A DNA stretch of 64,000 nt from Colocasia esculenta (GCA_014218235.1 CM024766.1:23347346-23411345), one strand, 5' to 3'. Numbered from the stretch's first letter, positions 20,366-32,772 are shown. Notes: a model not told the origin generated them from the sequence alone. Made by a program: numbers and translations.

Positions 20366-23300
20366 TGTCAAGTCCCGAGAATTACGCAGCGGATATTATC
20401 AATTAATTTGAGCCGATATTTCGAGACGTGAACAGTCGGCAAATAAGCCTCTAGCTAGCACGCACTAAATGTATATCAACACAACATCATAATAGGGCCC
20501 AAATGTGAACTCAATCATAAATTGTATTCATATCTCATATTTGTCTCAGATAAACTAATACAGGACTAAGACTCAATAAAAGCAAAAGTACATACTACCT
20601 CACTTCCTACTACATTGTTCTAACACTCAAAATAAACTAACTATAGATAGACTCATGTTTGGAATGCTCTTCACTCGGACACATTCCCATCCTCGACTTG
20701 CTCTTCCTCTTGCACTTCATGGTCACCTAGATTGGGTAAAAGTAGGGAATGAGCAAACTAGCCCAGTAGGATTTATATCTCAATGTGCGGGCAATGATAT
20801 AAGTGATTAACATTTTAGAACTAGGCAAGTACGATGAATGATATGCAAGTACGAATAAAACTTGTTAAAACATGATATATAAAACAAGCTAGAGAGAGTG
20901 ATTATGATAGAACAAGATTTGTGAACAAGATGACAAGATATAACTAGCAATAAACCACTTTGTACAAGCACGTAAGATTTCACTTGATGTCAAGAACGCA
21001 AGATGTCACTAATTGCATTAAATGCAGGATGGCCATATTACGCAAGCAAGCAAGCAAGATTTCACAAGCACGATCAAGTAACACTAATCAGGCACGTAGA
21101 CACCAATGTACACCAAAAAAAGATCCATCAAGAATGTACACCAAGACACGTGTATGTGGTTATGTATCTAACATTCAACAAGCAAGAAAGTACTCCCAGC
21201 GCAGATGCAACGCCAGTAATCATTATACCCCATGGTTTACAGTATATTTATGACTCTCCGTCATTGGGGCTAGACTGGAGCCCTTGGACACACGCCGTGC
21301 CCTATCAGCCATCTCAAGAAAATTTTAAATGTAGATACCCACAGTCATTAATAATGGCCAATGAGAGTTTTAATAAGTAAGCAGGTGTAATGTCATGTTC
21401 ATGATGATGATGGGAAGAAGTAATAATTAAATTGAACATGATTTCATGAGAACAATGGTCAAGAGATAAATTCGGCAGCATAACGGTACAATTTATACTT
21501 TTGTTCAATCTTTACATTAAGGGCTTTAGTCTAGTTTGTAAGTCACACTCACGAGATCAAGAAGAGAAAGGAAGTGCACACTATCTCCAGGGAACTTCAA
21601 TGGTACAACCAACTCGTCGGCCATGTGGGAATCCATGGTCAGAGGAGATTTACGGAGGCCTTGGTGAAAAGGTCGCTAGTCTACCGATTAGGAATGACCG
21701 GTAGAGAGTTTCCAATTTCCCAAGAAAAGGCTGCCTAATAGTGCAAGTGTGTAGTGACGTACACGTCTCAATTTTCAGTCCATCGGTCTCAATCTCGCGG
21801 GAAACACTTAACATGATAGCATGAAATGAAACTATACTTTTAACAAAACATGGATTACAAGATTTTAAGATACAGATTTTCATTTTTATCAAGCTAGAAC
21901 AGTAACAAGAGTCAATCGCAAGTTTCATGAATGATCATATCATTTAAGAAAGCAATTAGAAATAAAGTTTGTGTTCTTAAAGCTTTTCAATGGGTTTAAC
22001 ACTTTTAAGCCATTGCAATAACCACCATGCATTAATCAGACCCAAAACATGTGATTTACCTACTAAATATTACCTTGACCAGCCCTTGGGTAAGGCAATT
22101 AGGTTTACAAGAAAGTAAGGGGGTTTTCATGACAAAACCTGAGATTGCGACAGGTGCCTAAAAGGAAGGCGACAGGGGGGTCCGATCGCAACAGGACAAG
22201 GGCCGTGAAGGGATGGCTAGAAGGCGACAGGGGGTTGTGAAGAACGCGACTGGGCGGTCAGATTCAAGCAGCATGATCGCGACAAAGGTCTTGTCGCAAT
22301 CAGGTCACGACATGTCCGGCTGTCGCGACGAGACCTCGGAAGGTGACACATCGAGCCGTCGCGTTCATAGGATCCCCGTCAGATCCTGCCAGAGCAAGGA
22401 CAGTGCCTTGGATTGCGGACCTGTCCTTCCTTCTTTTGACACGGGGTTGTTCTAAAATAGAGAACAAATTGTACGGTGCGTGAAAAATAACGAAACCAAT
22501 TTTAAAATAACCTAGACATACTAGGGTACTTCCAGTAAATCGGAATTGAACAATAAAGATGGTTTCGATAGGTTTTGATCACGGGGAACACAAGGTCAGA
22601 CCAAGGGTAACTTAAAGACGTAGTTTTATGCAGCAACCCCATTACCACGCCTATAGCTCTCTAACTAATGATATTTAGACAAAATGTTCAACATGAAACC
22701 TCACGAGGACAACTAGTAGAATAACTTTCATGTTATGAGATTTCTCTAATTCGGTCTTGAAATACGTGCAACATATTAAGAACAGGAAAAGCTCTAACAG
22801 TGCGCGACTTTGGCAAAACGCATACAAATGAATATCTACTAAATGAAATTCGATGAAACCAGTGGGAAATGAAAGTTAACTTGATGCTCTACACATTGGT
22901 TTAGGATATGTTAAGGTTTGGCCCGAGAAAACCTACCTCATGGGTTGAAGAAGTCCCGTTATTTCAGAAAACCCGTGTTCAGACCACTTGGAGGAAAACA
23001 CTTACTACTCCGTGTATACTGCATGGAATTTGGGCGTTCCACTTGCATTAGAACGTAGACTTGCCCCTCTTTCCAGGAGTATAGGCCTTGCAAGATTTGG
23101 TTTAGGTTTGACTCACCTTTGGTCGACTTCAAGAGAGTGGTTTGTGCAGGTCGCAGCAGATGAGAAGGGGAAGAAGAACGGCTTCTTGTGGTCGTTCCAT
23201 AGCTCCTCAGCTACCAAGAGCTCCTCCACACGACCCTAGCAAGTTCTAAATTCGTTCCTAGGGTTTGGGTGGAGAGTATTTAAGTAACCATGGTGTTTAG

Positions 23301-24090
23301 GAGTCCTATTATAACTAGGAAAGGAGGGTTTCGGGATTGGCATGTTTGATTTCCTATTTTTGATGATCTCCTCCTCCCTTTGAGTGTGTGAGGCATTAGG
23401 AAACCTCCCCTCATAGTTAGGCACGAATTTGGGTTGCCATGAATGCATGATTGCATCCCAATTCAACTCAAATTGTCTCTTTCAAATTTCAGCCTATTTA
23501 GAGTTACGAATTTCTATGCATTTTCTTGCTTCATTTGATTTTTGGGTCATATGTGGTCCATTGGCCCAATTAATATATTGGGTCATTAATATATAATGTT
23601 GGAAATCTCTCCAACACTTTTATTAAATTTTAGATTGCGTCGTATTTTCGTGTTAACAGTTTTTCGACTTGTTTCCTTATTTAGATAATCAGTCGCAATA
23701 ACTCTTAAACCTAGCCCAAATGATTTTTATTGAACCCAATTTCTTGATGGGTCATTAGATGATATTATTTGAAGTCCATCTATGATTTTTATTTAATTTT
23801 CTAACCCATCCAAGTACGTGTGATAATGATTTTCCGACTTATTCATGAATTACGATAATAAGTCACAAAACACTTTAAACTTAGCTAATCCTATTTTTAT
23901 TGTCACAAATTTCTTTGTGAAATATTTAGTAATAATGTTTGGGGTTGATTTATAATTTTTACGGAATTTTCCGATGTGTTTTAGCACATACGATAATGAT
24001 ACGTATGTTTTAAATACTACGATATTATGAAAATTATTTATTTCCATTTATTTGAGTTTTTATGTAATTAAAATTTTCCAGGGTGCTACA
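20366..24090 (-). repeat. Element C 3' LTR
   Basis: In plus orientation it runs from TGTCAAGTCCCGAG to GGGTGCTACA. It is collinear with 28794-32501; the first ~150 bp show about seven differences, and other parts fewer. It holds a dense GTCGCG/CGCGAC block (about 22150-22370). The open frames in it (for example around 22213) are not kept in the other LTR in the same form. Confidence 0.95.
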
Positions 24091-24520
24091 CCCTCCCCCA
24101 CTTAAGAGAATTTGGTCCCCAAATTCATATATAGAAAGATTTTGTACAAGTGAGGTGTACTTACTTGTGAATAACTCTGGGTATCTTTTGCGCATTGCTT
24201 CCTCGGTTTCCCATGTGTCGTCTTCATCTATGCGTTGATTCCATCTAACCCTTACTATTGGAATAACTTTGTTCCTTAGTTGGCGCAGTTCCCGGTCCAC
24301 GATCTTAATCGGCTTCTCTTGATACGTTCCGTCTTTGTTGAATTCCGGAAGCTCATATTCTATGACATGCCATGGATCTCGTACATACTTTTTCAACATG
24401 GATATGTGGAACACATTGTGTATTCCATCCATTTGTGGTGGTAAAGCGAGACGATATGCCATCTCACCGACTCTTTCGAGGATTTCGAAAGGCCCAACAA
24501 ACCTTGGTGACAACTTGCCT
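24034..24520 (-). CDS. Element C integrase C-terminal and chromodomain segment (shifted frame)
   Basis: This frame carries SPRFVGPFEILERVGEMAYR and the family segment HNVFHISMLKKYVRDP. A chromodomain-like end follows: KIVDRELRQLRNK, PIVRVRWNQ, DDTWETEEAMRKRYPELF. It is the natural continuation of the 1387-codon frame, cut off by one missing T at about 24521 where copy C2 has an extra T. The frame runs past the purine tract into the LTR before its stop at 24034, so the last ~25 residues would be encoded by LTR sequence. The shift may be a true mutation or a homopolymer error. Confidence 0.85.
24091..24108 (-). other. Element C polypurine tract
   Basis: On the minus strand CTCTTAAGTGGGGGAGGG lies immediately before the TGTAGCACCC start of the 3' LTR. 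The same tract occurs in C2 at 60699-60716. Confidence 0.9.
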
Positions 24521-27500
24521 TAATGCCAAAACGCTTGATTCCACGGCCTGGAGACACCTTCAAGAATACATGTTCACCCACCTGAAACTCTAGGTCTCTC
24601 CTTCTGTTATCTGCATATGCCTTTTGTCTTTGCTGCGCCACTGCCATTCTTTCTTTAATAAGCTTTACCTTCTCTGTGGTTTCCCTTATCATCTCTGGTC
24701 CTAACATTTGTTTTTCGCCAACTTCAAACCAGCATATTGGAGATCGGCAACTCCTACCATAGAGTGCTTCAAATGGTGCCATTTGAATGCTAGCTTGATA
24801 GCTATTTTTGTAGGCGAACTCCACGAGGGATAAGTGTTCGTGCCAGCTTCCTCCAAAATCTAGGACACATGCTCTAAGCATATCTTCAATGACCTGGTTG
24901 GTTCTCTCCGTCTGACCATCTGTCTGTGGATGGAAAGCCGTGCTAAAGTTTAGTTTAGATCCCAAGGAGTAATGCAGTCCTTTCCAAAAGTGGGATGTGA
25001 ACCTAGGGTCTCTATCAGACACGATAGACACCGGTACTCCATGTAATCTGACTATTTCCTTCACATACAACGCAGCCAAAACATCTACTGACCACTTATT
25101 CTTCACCGGCAAGAAGTGAACCGACTTAGTTAAGCGGTCGACAATAATCCAGATACCATCGAATCCACCTCTAAATTTGGGTAGACCGAAAATAAAGTCC
25201 ATCCCTACACCTTCCCATTTCCATGCCGGGATTTCTAGGGGTTTGAGTTTACCTGCGGGTCGCAAGTGCTCCGCCTTAACCTTTTGGCATGTTAAGCATC
25301 GGGCGACATATTCCGCCATTTCTCTCTTCATATTAGGCCACCAGAAGCTTCGTTTCAAATCTTGATACATTTTGGTAGTTCCTGGATGAATAGTATATCT
25401 GGTTTTGTGAGCCTCATCCATAATCACTTTCTTTGCCGCATGGTCGGGTACACAGACTCGATCCCGGAACAATAGTCTTCCATCTTCAGTTAATAAGAAA
25501 TCCGGCCTCTGGTCTAGATTAGCCTTAATCTCCACAAGTATTGGGTCATTATCTTGGAATGTTGTGATGTCCTCCAGTAGTGTAGGTTGTGCCCTAATAC
25601 TAGCAACAAGGCATCCCTTCTCTTTGATGTCAGCATCAATATTTAACTTGGCAAAGTCTTCTAATAACTTCCATTCGTCCACCATTAAGCTTGATAGTGT
25701 GATCATTGGCTTTCTACTTAGAGCATCTGCTACAGAATTTGCTTTTCCGGGATGATATTGAATCGTGAAGTCGAAGTCTTTGAGATACTCCAACCACCTC
25801 CGCTGTCTCATATTCAAGTCCTGCTGAGAAAACAGATACTTCAAGCTTTTATGTTCAGAAAACACAATGAATTTCTCACCATATAGATAATGACGCCATA
25901 TCTTCAACGCGAAGACTACAGCCGCTAGCTCCAGATCATGTATAGGGTAATTGTTCTCGTGCTTCTTCAATTGTCTGGACACGTAGCATACAACTTGCCC
26001 ATTCTGCATCAACACACAGCCAAGGCCGATCCCGGATGCATCGGTATATACTTCAAAACTACCCCCAGCAACTGGCATTGTTAGTACGGGTGCTGAGGTA
26101 AGGTGCTCTTTCAATGCCTTAAAACTTTCTTCACATTCATCAGTCCATGCAAATGGATTCTCCTTCTTGGTAAGCCGGGTCAATGGTACAGCTATCTTTG
26201 AGAAATCCTTAATGAAGTGATGATAATAACCGGCTAAACCCAGAAAGCTTCTAATCTCCGACACAGTTGTCGGCCTTGCCCAGTTCTTTACCGCCTCCAC
26301 CTTATACGGATCTACTGAGATCCCTTCCTTGGATATGATGTGGCCAAGGAAAGACACCTCTTCCATCCAGAATTCACACTTACAAAGTTTGGCATAAAGT
26401 TGGTTATCTCTGAGCACTTGCAGAGCAACCTTCAAGTGTTCTTCATGTTCTTCTTTGGATTTGGAGTAAATGAGGATGTCATCAATGAACACCACTATAA
26501 ACTGGTCTAAGTATGGCCTATAAATATTGTTCATAAGCTGCATGAAAGCCGCTGGAGCATTTGTTAAACGAAACGGCATGACCACAAACTCATAGTGACC
26601 ATATCTACTTCGGAATGCAGACTTGTGAATATCCTCCTCCTTTATTCTTAGTTGATGGTAGCCAGATCTAAGATCTATCTTTGAGAAGTATTGTGCACCA
26701 GAGATCTTATCAAACAGCTCGTCGATGCGGGGCAGTGGATACTTGTTCTTTATTGTCAACTGGTTCAACTGACGGTAATCAATGCATAGCCTCATTGTCC
26801 CGTCCTTCTTTCTGACAAATAGCACTGGCGCTCCCCACGGGGATGTGCTAGGCCTGATAAAACCTTGATCTAGCAATTCTTGGATCTGTCTCTTCAACTC
26901 TTGCAATTCCACCGGGGACATACGATACAGGGCTTTTGAAACAGGAGTTGCCCCAGGGAGTAACTCAATGGTGAAGTTTACCTCCCGCTCAGGTGGTATA
27001 CCAGGTAATTCCTCTGGAAATACATCAGGATAGTCCCTGGCTATTGGAATGTCTTCTAGGGTCGGTTTCTTCTTTTCCGTTGCCAAGACAGAAACTAGGA
27101 AAACATCACAACCCTGGTTGATCAGCTTAGAAGCCTTTAAGGAGGAGATCAAGATAGGGTGTTTGTGATAGCGGGTGCCAAGTAGTGATAAAGTTGGAAG
27201 GTTTGGTCTTTTAAAAGTAACCCTCCTATGGCGGCAGTTCACATCGGCATCATATTCAATTAGCCAATCGACACCCAGAATGGCATCATAACCCTTCATG
27301 TCTAAACAGATAAGGTCGGCAGGGAGATTGTGTCCTCCAATTATAGTTTCACATTTTGGCAAGTAGTGAGTGAGTTCAGATTCTGAGCCTAGTGGAGAGG
27401 CTACAGTGATCTTGGATTTCAAGGGTACAGGTTTGACAGGTAGAGTTGCAGCAAATGTGGTGGAAATAAAGGAATATGCAGCTGCAGTATCAATAAGCAC

Positions 27501-28556
27501 AAAAGCAGGTTGAGAGTGTATGGAAATGGTACCTTCCACCATACCCCCTTCCTCGGGTAGGTCAGCTTCTATGACAGCATTAAGACGTCCCTGACGCCGC
27601 GGTGCATTTTGAGCTCTACCTGGTTGGTCCTTCATCATTGGGCAGTCAGGAATACGGTGGTCACGACCACCACATCTCAAGCATGCCCCGAGCTTCTTCC
27701 AGCATTCCTCAGCTCGGTGTCCTGGTTTATCACAAAATTTGCAGTTCTCAGCCAACTGCTTACCTTCTATTTTGACTCTTTTGTCCCCAGTAACATCTCT
27801 TCCGACATTTGGCCTCTTGTTGTTGTTGTTGATGTTGTTGTTACGAAACGTTGGAGCAGTATTAGGTGCTCCCCTCTTGATGAAGACCGGCTTGGAGTTG
27901 TCCTTGCCCCTCATGCCCTCTACCTTGGCCATGGTGTCTTCTACCAGCTGAGCTCTCTGGACCATCTCAGTGTAAGTTTGAATATTGTGTGGTCCGAGCC
28001 TTTCAATGAACATGGGCTTGAGCCCGTCCATGAAACGGTTGGCCTTCAACCTTTCTGTGCCCACTAGATGTGGGGCATACACTGCCAGACGAGCGAACTG
28101 AGCTTCATACTCAGCCACAGACATGTTCTTTTGTTTTAGTGCAGCAAACTCTGCTGCCTTCTTCTCCTTGACTCTCTCAGAGAAATATTTTCCTCGGAAT
28201 ATCTCCAGGAATCCGGCCCACTCTAGTTTAGCTACATTTGGCAAGTGGGTCGAGGTGGCCTTCCACCATGCTCGAGCATCCTTAGTTAATTGGAAAGTGG
28301 CCAGCACCACCTTCTCCCTATTTGTGCATTGCATTACTTGGAATATCCTTTCTATTTCTTCCTTCCAGTTTTCTGCCTCGTCTAGGTCGGGGGATCCAGA
28401 GAAACGAGGAGGGTTTAAACTCCTAAAATTCCGGTGCAGATCACCGGCTCCATTCCTTGCAGCTCCGGCTTGATTTCCAGCCTGAATTACATTTTGTAGC
28501 GCCTGGGTCAATCCAGCCACGGTTTCTTGCATAACTTGCCACTGATTACGAGCCAT
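24393..28556 (-). CDS. Element C Gag-Pol polyprotein
   Basis: This is a single 1387-codon frame from Met at 28556. Gag occupies roughly residues 1-310: LHRNFRSLNPPRF near 40, a capsid core, and two zinc knuckles CKFCDKPGHRAEEC near 272 and CLRCGGRDHRIPDC near 289. Protease is near 355 with IDTAAAYSF, which lacks the usual DTG glycine. RT spans about 510-760, with WGAPVLFVRKKDG, RLCIDYRQLNQ and catalytic FIDDILIYS near 690; MPFRLTNAP has Arg for Gly. RNase H lies at about 830-945 (YTDASGIGLGCVLMQ, ADALSRKP). Integrase lies at about 1040-1330, with its zinc-binding HHCC segment (CLTCQK), then MDF, SDRDPRF and HPQTDGQTER carrying the catalytic acids. The last ~40 residues are read out of frame after the missing T near 24521. 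It is the best-preserved coding sequence in the window. Confidence 0.95.
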   Translation of the reverse strand: MARNQWQVMQETVAGLTQALQNVIQAGNQAGAARNGAGDLHRNFRSLNPPRFSGSPDLDEAENWKEEIERIFQVMQCTNREKVVLATFQLTKDARAWWKATSTHLPNVAKLEWAGFLEIFRGKYFSERVKEKKAAEFAALKQKNMSVAEYEAQFARLAVYAPHLVGTERLKANRFMDGLKPMFIERLGPHNIQTYTEMVQRAQLVEDTMAKVEGMRGKDNSKPVFIKRGAPNTAPTFRNNNINNNNKRPNVGRDVTGDKRVKIEGKQLAENCKFCDKPGHRAEECWKKLGACLRCGGRDHRIPDCPMMKDQPGRAQNAPRRQGRLNAVIEADLPEEGGMVEGTISIHSQPAFVLIDTAAAYSFISTTFAATLPVKPVPLKSKITVASPLGSESELTHYLPKCETIIGGHNLPADLICLDMKGYDAILGVDWLIEYDADVNCRHRRVTFKRPNLPTLSLLGTRYHKHPILISSLKASKLINQGCDVFLVSVLATEKKKPTLEDIPIARDYPDVFPEELPGIPPEREVNFTIELLPGATPVSKALYRMSPVELQELKRQIQELLDQGFIRPSTSPWGAPVLFVRKKDGTMRLCIDYRQLNQLTIKNKYPLPRIDELFDKISGAQYFSKIDLRSGYHQLRIKEEDIHKSAFRSRYGHYEFVVMPFRLTNAPAAFMQLMNNIYRPYLDQFIVVFIDDILIYSKSKEEHEEHLKVALQVLRDNQLYAKLCKCEFWMEEVSFLGHIISKEGISVDPYKVEAVKNWARPTTVSEIRSFLGLAGYYHHFIKDFSKIAVPLTRLTKKENPFAWTDECEESFKALKEHLTSAPVLTMPVAGGSFEVYTDASGIGLGCVLMQNGQVVCYVSRQLKKHENNYPIHDLELAAVVFALKIWRHYLYGEKFIVFSEHKSLKYLFSQQDLNMRQRRWLEYLKDFDFTIQYHPGKANSVADALSRKPMITLSSLMVDEWKLLEDFAKLNIDADIKEKGCLVASIRAQPTLLEDITTFQDNDPILVEIKANLDQRPDFLLTEDGRLLFRDRVCVPDHAAKKVIMDEAHKTRYTIHPGTTKMYQDLKRSFWWPNMKREMAEYVARCLTCQKVKAEHLRPAGKLKPLEIPAWKWEGVGMDFIFGLPKFRGGFDGIWIIVDRLTKSVHFLPVKNKWSVDVLAALYVKEIVRLHGVPVSIVSDRDPRFTSHFWKGLHYSLGSKLNFSTAFHPQTDGQTERTNQVIEDMLRACVLDFGGSWHEHLSLVEFAYKNSYQASIQMAPFEALYGRSCRSPICWFEVGEKQMLGPEMIRETTEKVKLIKERMAVAQQRQKAYADNRRRDLEFQVGEHVFLKVSPGRGIKRFGIKASCHQGLLGLSKSSKESVRWHIVSLYHHKWMEYTMCSTYPC

Positions 28557-28770
28557 TGCGGTTGAGTGTAAGAGTTATGAGGTTCTTGAGAAAAGGATGG
28601 AAACCAATTAATGACTCTAGATACATTATAAGAGTCAATGGGTAGGAATGTTTAATTCTTTCTAACATATTTCCCAGTCTCTACCCATTCTCACCAGGTA
28701 CTGTATTTAATTTTCATGACCTAGGTTCCATAGGTATCTCCTATTCCTGAGACATATCCTATTTGGTATT

Positions 28771-28788
28771 CCTAGGCTGTGATACCAC
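28771..28788 (-). other. Element C primer-binding site
   Basis: On the minus strand GTGGTATCACAGCCTAGG begins a few bases after the 5' LTR end. TGGTATCACAGC differs from the initiator-Met complement at one position. Confidence 0.85.
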
Positions 28789-28793
28789 TAAAC

Positions 28794-31700
28794 TGTCACG
28801 TCCCGAGAATTACGCAGCGAATATTATCAATTAATTCGAGTCGATATTTCGAGACGTGAACAGTCGGCAAATAAGCCTCTAGCTAGAACGCACTAAATGT
28901 ATATCAACACAACATCATATAGAGCCCAAATGTGAACTCAATCATAAATTGTATTCATATCTCATATTTGTCTCAGATAAACTAATACAGGATTAAGACT
29001 CAATAAAAGCAAAAGTACATACTACCTCACTTCCTACTACATTGTTCTAACACTCAAAATAAACTAACTATAGATAGACTCATGTTTGGAACGCTCTTCA
29101 CTCGGACGCATTCCCAACCTCGACTTGCTCTTCCTCTTGCACTTCATGGTCACCTAGATTGGGTAAAAGTAGGGAATGAGCAAACTAGCCCAGTAGGATT
29201 TATATCTCAATGTGCGGGCAATGATATAAGTGATTAACATTTTAGAACTAGGCAAGTACGATGAATGATATGCAAGTACGAATAAAACTTGTTAAAACAT
29301 GATATATAAAACAAGCTAGAGAGAGTGATTATGATATAACAAGATTTGTGAACAAGATGACACGATAGAACTAGCAATAGACCACTTTGTACAAGCACGC
29401 AAGATTTCACTTGATATCAAGAACGCAAGATGTCACTAATTGCATTAAATGCAGGATGGCCATATTACGCAAGCAAGCAAGCAAGATTTCACAAGCACGA
29501 TCAAGTAACACTAATCAGGCACGTAGACACCAATGTACACCAAGAAAAGATCCATCAAGAATGTACACCAGGACACGTGTATGTGGTTATGTATCTAACA
29601 TTCAACAAGCAAGAAAGTACTCCCAGCGCAGATGCAACGCCAGTAATCATTATACCCCATGGTTTACAGTATATTTATGACTCTCCGTCATTGGGGCTAG
29701 ACTGGAGCCCTTGGACACACGCCGTGCCCTGTCAGCCATCTCATGGAAATTTTAAATGTAGATACCAACATTCATTAATAATGGCCAATGAGAGTTTCAA
29801 TAAGTAAGCAGGTGTAATGTCATGTTCATGATGATGATGGGAAGAAGTAATAATTAAATTGAACATGATTTCATGAGAACAATGGTCAAGAGATAAATTC
29901 GGCAGCATAATGGTACAATTTATACTTTTGTTCAATCTTTACATTAATGGCTTTAGTCTAGTTTGTAAGTCACACTCACGAGATCAAGAAGAGAAAGGAA
30001 GTGCACGCTATCTCCAGGGAACTTCAATGGTACAACCAACTCATCGGCCATGTGGGAATCCATGGTCAGAGGAGATTTAAGGAGGCCTTGGTGAAAAGGT
30101 CGCTAGTCTACCGATTCGGAATGACCGGTAGAGAGTTTCCAATTTCCCAAGAAAAGGCTGCCTAATAGTGCAAGTGTGTAGTGATGTACACGTCTCAATT
30201 TTCAGTCCATTGGTCTCAATCTCGCGGGAAACACTTAACATGATAGCATGAAATGAAACTATACTTTTAACAAAACATGGATTACAAGATTTTAAGATAG
30301 AGATTTTCATTTTTATCAAGCTAGAACAGTAACAAGAGTCAATTGCAAGTTTCATGAATGATCATATCATTTATGAAAGCAATTAGAAATAAAGTTTGTG
30401 TCTTAAAGCTTTTCAATGGGTTTAACACTTTTAAGCCATTGCAATAACCACCATGCATTAATCAGACCCAAAACATGTGATTTACCCACTAAATATTACC
30501 TTGACCAGCCCTTGGGTAAGGCAATTAGGTTTACAAGAAAGTAAGGGGGTTTTCATGACAAAACCTGAGATCGCGACAGGTGCCTACAAGGAAGGCGACA
30601 GGGGGGTCCGATCGCGACAGGACAAGGGCCGTGAAGGGATGGCTAGAAGGCGACAGGGGGTTGTGAAGAATGCGACTGGGCAGTCAGATTCAAGCAGCAT
30701 GATCGCGACAAAGGTCTTGTCGCAATCAGGTCGCGACATGTCGGGCTGTCGCGACGAGACCTCGGAAGGCGACACATCGAGCCGTCGCGTTCACAAGATC
30801 CGCGTCAGATCCTGCCAGAGCAAGGACAGTGCCTTGGATTGCGGACCTGTCCTTCCTTCTTTTGACACGGGGTTGTTCTAAAATAGAGAACAAATTGTAC
30901 GGTGCGTGAAAAATAACGAAACCAATTTTAAAATAACCTAGACATACTAGGGTACTTCCAGTAAATTGGAATTGAACAATAAAGATGGTTTCGATAGGTT
31001 TTGATCACGGGGAATACAAGGTCAGACCAAGGGTAACATAAAGACGTAGTTTTATGCAGCAACCCTATTACCACGCCTATAGCTCTCTAACTGATGAGAT
31101 TTAGACAAAACGTTCAACATGAAACCTGACGAGGACAACTAGTAGAATAACGTTCATGTTATGTGTTTTCCTAATTCGGTCTTGAAATACATGCAACATA
31201 TTAAGAACGGGAAAAGCTCTAACAGTGCGCGACTTTGGAAAAACGCTTACAAATCAAGATCTACTAAATGAAATTCGATGAAACCAGTGGGAAATGAAAG
31301 TTAACTTGATGCTCTACACATTGGTATAGGATATGTTAAGGTTTTGCCCAAGAAAACCTTCCTTATGGGTTGAAGAAGTCTCGTTATTCCAGAAAACCCG
31401 TGTTCAGACCACTTGGAGGAAAATGCTTACTACTCCGTATATACTGCATGGAATTTGGGCATTCCACTTGAATTAGAACGTAGACTTGACCCTCTTTCCA
31501 GGGGTATAGGCCTTGCTAGGTTTGGTTTAGGTTTGACTCACCTTTGGTCGACTTCAAGAGAGTGGTTTGTGCAGGTCGCAGCAAATGAGAAGGGGAAGAA
31601 GAACGGCTTCTTGTGGTCGTTCCACAGCTCCTCAGCCACCAAGAGCTCCTCCACACGACCCTAGCAAGTTCTAAATTCGTTCCTAGGGTTTGGGTGGAGA

Positions 31701-32501
31701 GTATTTAAGTAACCATGGTGTTTAGGAGTCCTATTATAACTAGGAAAGGAGGGTTTCGGGATTGGCATGTTTGATTTCCTATTTTGATGATTTCCTCCTC
31801 CCTTTGAGTGTGTGAGGCATAGGAAAACCTCCTCATAGTTAGGCACGAATTTGGTTGCCATGAATGCATGATTGCATCCCAATTCAACTCAAATGTCTCT
31901 TTCTAATTTCAGCCTATTTAGAGTTACGAATTTCTATGATTTTCTTCTTGCTTCATTGATTTTTGGGTCATATGTGGTCCATTGGCCCAATTAAGATATT
32001 GGGTCATTAATATATAGTTGGAAATCTCTCCAACACTTTTTAATAACTTTTAGATTGCGTCGTATTTCCGTGTTACCGGTTTTCCGACTTGTTTCCTTAT
32101 TTAGATAATCGGTCGCAATAACTCTTAAACCTAGCCCAAATGATTTTTATTGAACCCAATTTCTTAATGGGTCATTAGATGATATTATTTGAAGTCCCTC
32201 TATGATTTTTTATTTAATTTTCTAACTCATCCAAGTACGTGTGATAATGATTTTCCGACTTATTCATGAATACGATAATAAGTCGCAAAACACTTTAAAC
32301 TTAGCTAATCCTATTTTTATTGTCACAAATTCTTTGTGAACATTTATTAATAATGTTTGGGGTTGATTTATAATTTTTACGAATTTCCGATGTGTTTAGA
32401 ACGACGATATGATACGTATGTTTTAAATACTACGAATTATGAAATTATTTATTTCCATTTATTTGAGTTTTTTTAATGTATTAAATTTTCCGGGTGCTAC
32501 A
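28794..32501 (-). repeat. Element C 5' LTR
   Basis: In plus orientation it runs from TGTCACGTCCCGAG to CGGGTGCTACA, collinear with 20366-24090. The GTCGCG/CGCGAC block lies at about 30568-30800. From about 31790 to 32490 it shows an excess of one-base deletions relative to the other LTR. Confidence 0.95.
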
Positions 32502-32772
32502 CGGGGTGCTCAGGGACACACCAAGGTGGTGCTGTGCCTGGAGACGGTGGGGGAGCTGGTGTGCAGCGGCTCGGCCGATAGGAGCGCGAGGGTTTGGAGA
32601 AGGGGGCCCGCGCGCCTGTGAAGTGCCTGGCGGCGGCTGTGGGTGGCGAGCTGCAGGAAGGCGAGGCAAACGCCTGTGGAGGTGTCTTCCATACCATCTA
32701 CACCGGACGCTTGGACTGCGACATAAAGTCTGGAGGGTTTATGCTCCATTCCTGCAACAATTTGCAGAGTAG
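32502..32772 (+). pseudogene. WD40-repeat gene fragment, JINGUBANG-like, 3' part
   Basis: This continues the WD40 fragment interrupted by element C. One frame gives GHTKVVLCLETVGELVCSGS and then ADRSARVWRRG, a complete late blade. It then shifts to VKCLAAAVGGE and IYTGRLDCDIK, and shifts again to a KVWRV end and a stop at 32770. Relative to the family order, a short stretch between the RRG and VKCLA segments is deleted. One base appears lost next to the insertion point (GGGACACACC where the GHT frame needs another G). With the 5' piece there are at least three frame changes, so this was a pseudogene before or soon after C inserted. Confidence 0.8.

Larger units (their letters stand above)
20366..32501 (-). 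mobile_element. Element C: near-intact Ty3/gypsy chromovirus
   Basis: LTRs at 20366-24090 and 28794-32501 (~3.7 kb) flank a minus-strand gag-pol. The target duplication is CGGAG (20361-20365) against CGGGG (32502-32506), one mismatch. The primer site and polypurine tract are in place. The polyprotein is one 1387-codon frame plus the chromodomain end in the next frame, separated by one missing T near 24521. It splits the WD40 fragment in element D, so it is the innermost and youngest layer of this nest. A second, nearly identical copy (C2) begins at 58187. Confidence 0.97.

Noticed and set aside
19740..20400. Functional WD40 host gene
   Set aside because: It lacks the N-terminal region, has at least three frame changes, is split by element C and lies inside a retrotransposon nest.
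30477..30881. 134-codon open frame in the C 5' LTR
   Set aside because: It overlaps the GTCGCG motif block, is shorter and interrupted in the 3' LTR and C2, and has no recognisable domain.
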